The notes under the pieces are model-generated. The model did not search any database, was not told where the DNA came from, and saw nothing but the letters and a program-made list of their open reading frames with translations. The translations under genes and the position numbers were made by a program. This document shows positions 55,867-64,000 of a DNA stretch of 64,000 nucleotides, piece by piece. The stretch's first letter is position 1, and the number at the start of each line of letters is the position of its first letter. Origin of the DNA: Daucus carota subsp. sativus (Eukaryota; Streptophyta; Magnoliopsida; Apiales; Apiaceae); the NCBI RefSeq assembly GCF_001625215.2, contig NC_030386.2, positions 17,268,545-17,332,544 of the forward strand, in the 5' to 3' direction.

Positions 55867-58125
55867 ATGAAGCACTTTAGCCATGAGCATGAACTAGTCT
55901 TGAATGAGACTTACATTGCTAAGGAGGGTGATGTATGTCGTGGCTGCAACGATCAAATAGTCTCCTGCAAATCATTTGTTTACAGTTGCGGCCGCAGCAG
56001 CAGCATCACCACCGCGAGCACCAGTAGTACTAATGCCAGCGCTACTGTGGATAGTGGATGTCATTTCTTACTCCACAAGACCTGTGCAGAATTACCCCGC
56101 GAATTGGACGTGAAACTCCTCAAAAGCTGTGATGATTTTCCTAAAACACTTTTACCTCCACGCAAATTTCTTTACCTCCTCCGCTCACCCATTCTACCAT
56201 ATAGGAATAAAAATCCTCTTTCCCAATGGTCGAATATGTGTGCCTTATGCGGCATAAAATGGAAGTGGTTCTGCTATAGTGTTTCTAGAAATATTTTCGA
56301 GTTTTTTTTTTTTAATGAAAGTCATTTCTTTGTTTGCATTAAATGTGCTATTTACCTTTTTCAGTCTGTTGAGGATGAAAAGTTTCACCATCCAGTTCAC
56401 AATCATCATCCATTAGCCCGAATCCAGAGTCCGTCCTCGTTCAAGTGTCATGCTTGCAGAGTCGAGGATGATATCAAAGACTTGTCTTATAAATGCACCA
56501 AATGTCCGTTTTGGGTTCACAAGAGTTGCGCGGATGCTCCTACTTCTTTCCCATTTCAATTCCATGATAAACACCCTCTTCACCTCACACTTACTCTCCC
56601 AAAAGTTTATCACAAATATTCCCAGTATTGCAAACTCTGCCATGAAACACTAAACAGAGTAAATTGGCTTTATTATTGCCCCAAATGCAGATTTTTCGTC
56701 CATTTCCATTGTGCTAGATCAAATCGACTGTTGAGGTAATCATAATACTTTGCTCAATTCTCAATGTCTGCATTAATTTTATCAGCTATTGTACATATTA
56801 GTTTATCTTGATGTTTTTGGTATTCTCAGCTCCGGTGAAAATGATACATACCCCAATTTGGTGCACCTCCCGACAACTGATGAAGTGTCGTTAGTTGAGC
56901 ATTTTGTCAAAGCTATGAATACTTTGGACCATAGTAGCAACAGTGGCATCAAGGATTGGGCTCATGATGAACATCATCTAAAATTAATTACTTTTAATGA
57001 GCTGCATGATCACGAAGGTATTGATGAGTTGTTCTGTGGTGGTTGTGTCAAACCCATCCGAACTGATGGTGAGCTGTTTTACGGTTGTATAATTTGTAAA
57101 TACTTTCTGCACAAGATCTGTGCAGAGTTACCCACAGAGATTGAGCACCACCTTTGGCCAGGAAAGAAGTTTTTTGCATTCAAGTGCAGTCAATTAGCGG
57201 ACGACCTCAAATGTGATGTTTGTGGAGATTTCTGCAATGGTATAGTCTTCGGAGATTCTAGTATAAATTCAGATTCACCAAAAATAAAGCTTCATATTAG
57301 ATGTGCTCTGCTACCAAGAATGATCAAACATGAAGCTCACCCTCACCAACTTACTCAACTTGAAACGCCTTATTATTGTCGTTGCAAAGCATGCGGACAA
57401 GAATATAATGAACATAAACACGGCTGCAAAAATTGTGATTTCTATGTATGTGGAAGTTGTATTATGCAGGCAAGAACAGTTGAACACCGCTGGGATCCTC
57501 ACCCCCTTCAATTGATATACGATCCCAGCATGGTCATGGATCATGAACACGAGTTCAATTGTGAGCTTTGCTCGGATGATATAAACACAAATTATTGGTT
57601 CTATCATTGCAGTGAGTGTGATCTTTCATTTCACAAGAGTTGTGCTACTAATAACTTGAACCAATTACAATTTATTCACCACCATGACCACCCTCTTAAC
57701 CTATCTTGTTCTCTTCCAAATAATTATCGTGGATCGTATCACCTCTGCGACACCTGCGACACAATATTGTATATGTTCCAATGGATTTGCTACTGTGGCA
57801 AATGTAATTTTTTTGTGCATCTCAGCTGTGCTCTCAATCCAGAAAGATATTCCAGGTACTTCTTTTTTCCTTTCTTTTTAAAAATAAAATAAAATTAATC
57901 TCTGCACATATATGCTTTGTGTTAGCGAAACAAATTTAGGAACCGTGAGGTTCTATACGAGATCTAGCTGATTGAAATAAATGTTTTGACTAGCGGATTG
58001 AATTAGCGATTACTTATAAAACTGCTTGATAAATAACTGTTTGGTTAGTTTTTTATGATACCTACCAAAACCTACTATTTGGTACTCTTCTCAGGTACGT
58101 TGATGGAAAGGGGTGGGTCGTCTAA
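55867..58125 (+). CDS. DC1-domain Cys/His-rich protein, three exons
   Basis: Exons 55867-56735, 56830-57855 and 58095-58125 give 641 residues; junctions TTGAG/GTAATC, TTCTCAG/CTCC, TCCAG/GTACTT and TTCTCAG/GTAC keep phase 2. About eight DC1/C1-like zinc-binding units (H-x-H-x-L then C-x2-C, C-x2-C, x4-H-x2-C) are visible, e.g. FKCHACRVEDD...CTKCPFWVHKSC, YCKLCHETLN...CPKCRFFVHFHC, FNCELCSDDI...CSECDLSFHKSC and HLCDTCDTIL...CGKCNFFVHLSC. The first unit carries a Ser/Thr-rich insertion (about residues 44-62). DC1 proteins are plant-specific; some act in hormone, stress or defence responses, but biochemical roles are mostly unknown. Its upstream region is a MULE-type insertion. Confidence 0.85.
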
Positions 58126-58730
58126 CTGTTGCACAAGTCTCGCCCTACCCTAGAAATTTCAAAATCATCTATATACAAATTTGAAGAACATGCCAGAGTG
58201 TAATCAGGGCTCCCTACCAGCTGTTGTTTCATATTTACTGTAGTAGTTTGTAGTTAATTATGTAACACTCTTCATAGTTATGCTTGCTTGTTAATATTGT
58301 TAACACTATAACTATTTCTTGCATCTTTTATTTTTATAATAAGGCAGTTTAGATTTCCGACCAAGTTTCCCGTTTTGCTGTTGAAATGACGGATGCTCTT
58401 GCTGTTTAGATCTACTTTTAGTATTGATTTCTGAACTTCTAGATCTACTTTTCTATAATCTTGTATTTTCAATTTTCATTTTAAATCTATTTTTCCCAAA
58501 GAATAAAGGTCGTACACTCTGTTCTGTCGGTGATTAATGTCGGATTAATCACCGTTCTGTAGCTCGCCAAACTAATTAAATATCTGATTATTCAATTAAT
58601 CATCCAATTAATTTCCGATCAATCCTCGATTAATCCTTGTTCCTTGACTTCACCGATTAAGTCCGACCTGCTTTCACAATACAACTCGTACATAGTATAC
58701 TTTCACAATGCAGCTCTTACATAGCATGAA
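58126..58730. other. DC1 3' flank
   Basis: Likely 3'UTR then spacer. The block 58531-58690, rich in ATTAATC words (GATTAATCACCGTTC, AAATATCTGATTATT), is repeated downstream of the partial duplicate at about 62910-63065. Confidence 0.6.
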
Positions 58731-59988
58731 TTCGATAAAAACCGAATCGAACTGAATTTTGATTCATTTAACCGAAACCGAATTTACAAGGAGAGGACTA
58801 CCGAAAATCGAACTGAAAAAGGTTAGGTTTTAAAACCAAATCGGAAAAAATATTTCGATTTTTCTCACAAACCGAAATGCAAAACCGAAAGTTGTAATAG
58901 TTATTGAAAATCTGGATTTGAAAAGGAGTTCAGAAAATTTGGGTTTACAGTGACTAAATCACAGATGTATAGCAAACAACTGAGTTGTTACTTCCGTTAG
59001 ATAGTTGCTTCACGTATCACAGCCTCATATTCACGATTCACAAAGAACTTTGCAGATTACAAATTAGAACAAAGAAGGAGCTTTCAAATTGAAGAGATTC
59101 GAATCGATTTTCAATCTCCTTTAAAGAGATTTCAGGTTTAATGAAGTAATATACTGATGTTAAGTGATGGCCGCCAGATAGACAGAGTATAAAGAGGCTA
59201 CATATAATTATGTAATATTAATTAAACTATTAATAATTCGATTTACTTTAATTACATTTAATTAGGACTTTATAAATGCTTTTTACGTCAGATGTAATGC
59301 TCTTTTGATCCCATTTGTGCTTTTCTCTTTATTGTGTCCCCCTTTTTCTAGGTTTTAAGAGCTGGTTCGCCTGGGAAATAATTCTCCGATTAAATCTCTC
59401 TCTCACCGTTGGGAAATAATATTTTTATTTTTTGTCAGGCGTTGGGAAATAATATTGTTTTTTAAGTCCAGACCAGCTCTTTGTTAATTTGTATAATTGT
59501 TTAACAGTGTTTTTATCTATGCAGTATACACACAAGTCTAATTCTAATCATATTTTGAATTTAACGAAGTTAATAAAATTAATAAAAAATTTACGAGGGT
59601 CTAAGCACGCGTAGCGCGGTCAAAATTTTCGAGTATTTAACTTTGTTTTGTCGCTGCAAAATATACACATATATAATTCTCTACCAACTTTCGAATTTAA
59701 CGAAGTTAATAAAAATAATAAATTTTTATGAGGGTCCCGCACGCGAAGCGCGGGCAAAATTCTCTAGTAATTATGTAATATTAATTAAACTATTAATAAT
59801 TTGTAAAGTATTATCAATTCGGTTAACTGATCGGTTATCGATTCACCACAGTTAAAAAATTGAAAATCAAAACACAAGATTTTCGCTACCAAAAATCAAA
59901 TCAAATTATTTAAATTGGTTAACCGAACCAAATTTTTTCCAATTAATCGGCTCGGTTTTCATTTAACCGAACCGAATGCCCACCCTAA
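58731..59988. repeat. Composite repeat with CCGAA-rich ends
   Basis: Both ends are rich in ACCGAA words (AACCGAAACCGAA near 58770, TTAACCGAACCGAATGCCC near 59963). The middle contains ordinary A+T-rich DNA and two Helitron-like 3' ends. Boundaries are not well defined. Confidence 0.4.
59516..59767 (+). mobile_element. Two tandem Helitron-like 3' ends
   Basis: Two related ~120-bp units, each with TTTAACGAAGTTAATAAA, then GAGGGTC, then a GC-rich hairpin (CGCGTAGCGCG at 59608-59619; CCCGCACGCGAAGCGCGGG at 59736-59754), then CAAAATT. The second ends CTAG/T at 59764-59767, the classical Helitron terminus. The first ends CGAG. No 5' TC end is identified. Confidence 0.55.
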
Positions 59989-60663
59989 TGTCGGGAATTC
60001 GACAATGTATGTGTTAGGATGGTGTCGGATTCCGTGAAACTAATATATTAAAAAGTTTAGAAAAAGACTTCATGATAATATATGGTTAGTATTATTCGGT
60101 TTTGTATTTATGTGATTTTTAACAATATAGAAAATATTTTAGTAATTATTATTATAACAGTAAGTTTAACTTGTGACTCCTTGTTAAGATACTAAATTAA
60201 AAATATAGTGGATAATTTTATAACATAAATGATAGATTTCTTTAATTAATCAATTTATTGATGAATAGAATTTTTTTAAATGCATATACATATGAAATAG
60301 ACACATTCAATTACAATTATAATTAATGTGACATTTTAGTTTTTAAAATAATTAAATATATTGCACACATATATATAATTAATTTTTAATTTTAATAATA
60401 AGTATTTCACATAAAATCATATGATGCCATTACTTTTTATTTTATTTAAGGTCTTTGAGGTAAAATATGTTTGTATTTTCATATAATAATATATTTTAGA
60501 ATACTATACATAAACACCGCAATCCTATACTTAAAATTTTGAACATGCTTTAAACATATATTTTTATTGTAGAGCATAGCAAAATGAATATAACAAACGG
60601 AATTTCCCCTAGCTACTGATGGATATATACTACTAGGTTGTGTGCGTTGTGGATTAAACGAAA
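59989..60663. other. Intergenic, nothing recognised
   Basis: Very A+T-rich; no gene or repeat termini found. Confidence 0.45.
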
Positions 60664-61069
60664 GAGTAAAAATTCAGAGTTGTGATCAAAATTTACATCG
60701 ACTTATAAAATGTTGGTCAGAATTTAAAATTTTTAAAAAGATGGCCAAGTTTTGACTTCACTTTTTAAAAATGTGACTCACGTTAAATGTGACTAATGGG
60801 AGCCACATTTTTTAAAAGCGGACTAAAGTTTGACCACTTTTTTGAGAATTTGAAACTCATTTTTACCCTTCTATTCGTTCCAAATTCTCAGAAAAGTGGC
60901 CAAACTTTGATCCGCTTTTCAAAAATGTGGCTCCCGTTAGCGACATTTAACGGTAGCCACACTTTTAAAAAACGGAGCTAAAGTTTGGCCATCTTTTTGA
61001 GAATTTGAAACTCTGGCCAACTTTTTAAAAATCGGTGTAAATTTTGGCTAAAACTTTGAAGTTTACTCT
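60664..61069. mobile_element. GAGTAAA-type foldback element
   Basis: 406 bp. The ~37-bp ends (GAGTAAAAATTCAGAGTT, then CAAAATTTACATCGA) match the complement of the right end (TCGGTGTAAATTTTGG to TTTACTC). Flanks TAAACGAAA / TAAATGAAA match at 8 of 9 bases. The interior has further inverted copies of GTGGCTCCCGTTA-like and AAAGTTTGGCCA-like words. Confidence 0.65.
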
Positions 61070-61886
61070 AAATGAAATGAAGGCAGAATGGAATGAATTT
61101 TGTATTCTAAAATGGTATAAAAAGAAATGTTATATGGAGATCAAAATTTTAATATCCATAGCAATTTGCAAGAGTTCTTATTAAAAGAGTATGATTTATG
61201 TAGATGCAAGGGGAGAGAGAATTGTATTTGCTCTGCAACTAAAAATGTATCTCTGGATATAACATTTTCCGGTACAAAATAGTGTTGATTAAAGAAAATG
61301 TATATAATTTTCATTTTTCAATCATTCCATTCATACTATTTTAATTATAATTCTAACCCACATGTTTTGAAAGCTACGTCATGTTTCCGAAACTACATCA
61401 TGTTTCCTTATAAATTTTCGTAAAAAAATTTAAATACATTTATATTTTATCACTGTTATCTCATACTTCCTTTTGTCTTCTTAAAACTTCTATGTAATTT
61501 TTCATTTTTTCATTCCATTAGTTTCATTCAAGTGATAACAGTTTTATATATTTACTTTTGCCCTTTTGAGTTAGTTCTACGTTATCTATATACTTAGACT
61601 GAAAAATAAACTAGACTTGAATAGAACCCGGCCCTAAAAAAGCTCCATTTGATGTACGGTACTAATTACTTTCTCAATGATCAATTAAGAGTCAAATTCT
61701 TTTCTTCTATTAGAAAATTTATTCGTGCCTTTGGTTACAAGCACAAATATGTTCGTACGTACATTATGCGGGACCGGGACTAAAAGTTGGAGAACTATAA
61801 GTAGAACAAAATTTGTTGTTTAACATATACACATATTGAACTTATTTTACAACTAAATCCGAGAGAAAAGAAGAAGAGTTACAGAA
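61070..61886. other. Upstream region of the DC1 partial duplicate
   Basis: Ordinary A+T-rich DNA. TATAAGTA at 61796-61803, about 85 bp before the ATG, is a possible TATA box. There is no similarity to the region upstream of the first DC1 gene beyond about 15 bp before the ATG. Confidence 0.4.
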
Positions 61887-62882
61887 ATGAAGCACTTTAG
61901 CCATGAGCATGAACTAGTCCTGAATGAGACTTACATTGCTAAGGAGGGTGATGTATGCCGTGGCTGCAACGATCAAATAGTCTCCTGCAAATCATTTGTT
62001 TACACTTGCGGCCGCAGCAGCAGCGGGAGCAGCAGTGCTTATAAGCCGCGGCAGCAGCTTATATCTGATTATTTCAAAGGTACTAATTCCTATGATGAAA
62101 TTTTTGGATCAAAATATCTTGAAGGTATTGGCTATAATACATGTCAGGGATTCTTACTCCACAAGACGTGTGCTGAATTACCCCGCTTTATGGACAAGCA
62201 GCTCCTCAGAGGCTATGCCGAATTCCCTGAAGCCCCTTTTATCAGAGACACCAACGTCCTTGCTGCCGGTTCCAGGCCCAGAGGACTTAACGACTCCGTC
62301 ACATATAAAGCTCTCCAGGGGAGGTGTATGTGTGCTGTTTGCGGCAAAAACTGGAAATGGTTCTCCTATTGTACTCTGTATGGCCACATCTTCTTTGTTT
62401 GCCTCAAATGTGCTATTTTTCTTTTCCAGTCCGTGGAGGACTCGAAGTTTCACCACCAAGCCCACACTCAACACGAATTACTATTCATCAAGACTCCGTC
62501 CTTGTTCAATTGTTGTGCTTGCAAAGAGGAGGATGATTTTAAACACTTGTCTTATAAATGCACTGTATGTCAGTTTTGGATTCACAAGAGTTGCGGGGAT
62601 GCTCCTACTTCTTTCGCATTTCATTTCCATGACAAGCACCCTCTTCACCTCACATTCTGTCTTCCAAAGATTTATCACAGATTTACGCAGTATTGCAGAC
62701 TCTGCTATGAAACACTGAATCGATTGGATTGGCTTTACTATTGTCGAAAATGCAGATTTTTTGTTCATTTTCAATGTGCCGGATCATATCCAATGCTGAG
62801 GTACTACTGCTCTCAAATATCAATGTCTACATTTATCTTTTCTATTCTGCATTCAGTGTCTGGTCATTTTTCCTTGCATTAG
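61887..62882 (+). CDS. Truncated DC1-domain gene (exon-1-only duplicate)
   Basis: Starts with the same residues as the 55867 gene (MKHFSHEHELVLNETYIAKEGD) and matches its exon 1 up to the donor site at 62800/62801 (GCTGAG/GTACTA). The frame stays open 27 codons into the former intron, so an unspliced message encodes 331 residues with three DC1 units. Exons 2 and 3 are missing: after intron-like sequence the 3' flank found beyond the first gene begins (about 62910). The insertion in the first finger is longer here (about residues 45-85). Could be a functional short DC1 protein or a decaying duplicate; the ORF has no stops. Confidence 0.7.
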   Translation: MKHFSHEHELVLNETYIAKEGDVCRGCNDQIVSCKSFVYTCGRSSSGSSSAYKPRQQLISDYFKGTNSYDEIFGSKYLEGIGYNTCQGFLLHKTCAELPRFMDKQLLRGYAEFPEAPFIRDTNVLAAGSRPRGLNDSVTYKALQGRCMCAVCGKNWKWFSYCTLYGHIFFVCLKCAIFLFQSVEDSKFHHQAHTQHELLFIKTPSLFNCCACKEEDDFKHLSYKCTVCQFWIHKSCGDAPTSFAFHFHDKHPLHLTFCLPKIYHRFTQYCRLCYETLNRLDWLYYCRKCRFFVHFQCAGSYPMLRYYCSQISMSTFIFSILHSVSGHFSLH

Positions 62883-62909
62883 GCTTATACATTACCCTGG
62901 TGTATTATA

Positions 62910-63636
62910 ATGGTTAATTAATCACCGTTCCGTAACTCATCGAACTGATTAAATATCTGATTATTTAATTAATCATTTGATTAATCCCAATCAATCCAAT
63001 TAATCTACGATTAATCCTTATTTTGTGACTTCATCGATTAAGTCTGATCCCGCTTTTTACAACACTGATTTAAATTGATAATTTATTTTATTATGTTGAT
63101 GACGCGATTTGAAACTTAGGGAGTGGTATTGTATCATGATTTTTAATGATTTTTATTGATTTTTAAAATCTGGGTGTATTCAATTAAGATTTTTAAATAC
63201 TTTAAGTAAAGAGGTATTGTATCAGGATTTTTAAAAAGTCTTTCAAAATTTGTGGTATTGAATTACAACTTTTAAAGAGTTATTAAAAGTCAGTTGTTAT
63301 TCAATATATCAATGACTTGGGTGGAAATATATAATTGATTGACTTTTAATGACTTTCTATGGAAAATTACATATATTTTTTCAAAAAATTGTCAGGCCAT
63401 TATTGTCAAGAGTTGACATGACTTTATCTTCCCTCAATTAACCAGTCGCTCCAAGCTAGGGTTCATCCTTTGTGAAAACAGTAGTGTAATTGAGTTGCTT
63501 TGATAACATTCTTCGACGGTTGCATATAAGAAAACGAAAATCTTGAACTCATGTTTGGATATCCGGTGAAACCAGGCATTGTACATAAGTAGCTGCTTCA
63601 TAACATAACACCCAGTACAGTTGATCCGTTACACCT
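62910..63636. other. Duplicated 3' flank and spacer
   Basis: 62910-63065 repeats 58531-58690. 63110-63400 has several degenerate copies of GGTATTGTATCA-TTTTTAA-type sequence in both orientations, probably a small foldback repeat. Confidence 0.5.
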
Positions 63637-64000
63637 AGGGCTGGCAATTTCAGGTTTCGGGTCGGGTCGACAGTCGCGGGTCAAAAATTTTACCCGACCC
63701 GAAATTTAATGGGTCAGAATACCCAACCCGAATAGGACCCGCACTTCCCGTGGGTAACCCGAACCCGACCCGAAATATAATATTTATTAATAAATATATT
63801 TTTAAATAATAAATAAATATTATTTTGATTCAAATAAATTAAATAATTTTTTATTAAATTTTAGTAATAAATATTAAAAAATAATATAAATATATGTATT
63901 TTATATAAATATATATAATATTTATATTATATATTAATTTTCAGATAATTTTGGGTAACCTGATATATATTTATATTATATATTAATTTTTCTGGTAACT
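63637..64000. mobile_element. CCCGA-rich element, truncated by window edge
   Basis: Begins AGGGCTGGCAATTTCAGG and continues with GGGTCGGGTCG, CCCGACCCGAAAT and ACCCGAACCCGACCCG, then a very A+T-rich tail. The start resembles the AGGGGTGGCAAT end of the element at 39191-39452. The right end is outside the window. Confidence 0.55.

Noticed and set aside
57311..57607. Minus-strand ORFs opposite the DC1 exon
   Set aside because: Mirror frames of Cys/His-rich coding sequence; no independent support.

Overview
This is a eukaryotic window from a flowering plant. It has GT-AG introns, A+T-rich intergenic DNA, Sirevirus-type Copia and Ty3/Gypsy retrotransposons, Stowaway and Tourist MITEs, a Helitron, and plant-specific gene families (LHT-type amino acid transporters, DC1 zinc-finger proteins, an LEA-2/NDR1-like protein). 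An asterid eudicot is plausible, but that is a guess from overall flavour. Family names come from remembered motifs; no database search was possible.

Layout. (1) 1-18413: a Ty3/Gypsy element (minus strand, 5' LTR about 18056-18413, gag 17012-18020, start of protease 1-134) is split by a complete 16.9-kb Sirevirus-like Copia element on the minus strand ('Copia-1', 140-17006). Copia-1 has 3.03-kb LTRs, a 5-bp target duplication GTAAA, intact gag and pol, and an unexplained 5-kb segment between pol and the 3' LTR that resembles host promoter/5'UTR/intron DNA. (2) 18623-32333: a probable non-autonomous CACTA transposon split by a second, plus-strand Sirevirus-like Copia element ('Copia-2', 18974-31806) with 985/984-bp LTRs, target duplication TATAT, a gag with one nonsense codon, an intact pol and a 1464-codon third ORF. 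A short motif, CAACTGAT / ATCAGTTG, recurs throughout Copia-2. (3) 32576-35490: a three-exon LEA-2/NDR1-like membrane protein gene (+). (4) 36730-42628: two tandem minus-strand LHT7/LHT8-like amino acid transporter genes. (5) 42800-55800: mostly transposon debris, with Tourist, Stowaway and MULE-type foldback elements, a Helitron, a tRNA-derived SINE inside a Stowaway, and a frameshifted DC1 pseudogene. (6) 55867-63070: an eight-finger DC1 gene (three exons) and a downstream partial duplicate that kept only the first exon.

How the parts relate. The host genes are ordinary family members: a membrane-anchored LEA-2 protein, two proton-coupled amino acid permeases of the LHT type, and cysteine/histidine-rich DC1 proteins often linked to stress signalling. 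The dominant story is nested transposition. Both Copia elements have nearly identical LTRs, so both insertions are recent. Three insertions lie close to genes and may affect expression: Copia-2 upstream of the LEA-2 gene, a MULE-type element ending 55 bp before the DC1 start codon, and a CCCGA-rich element between the two transporters.
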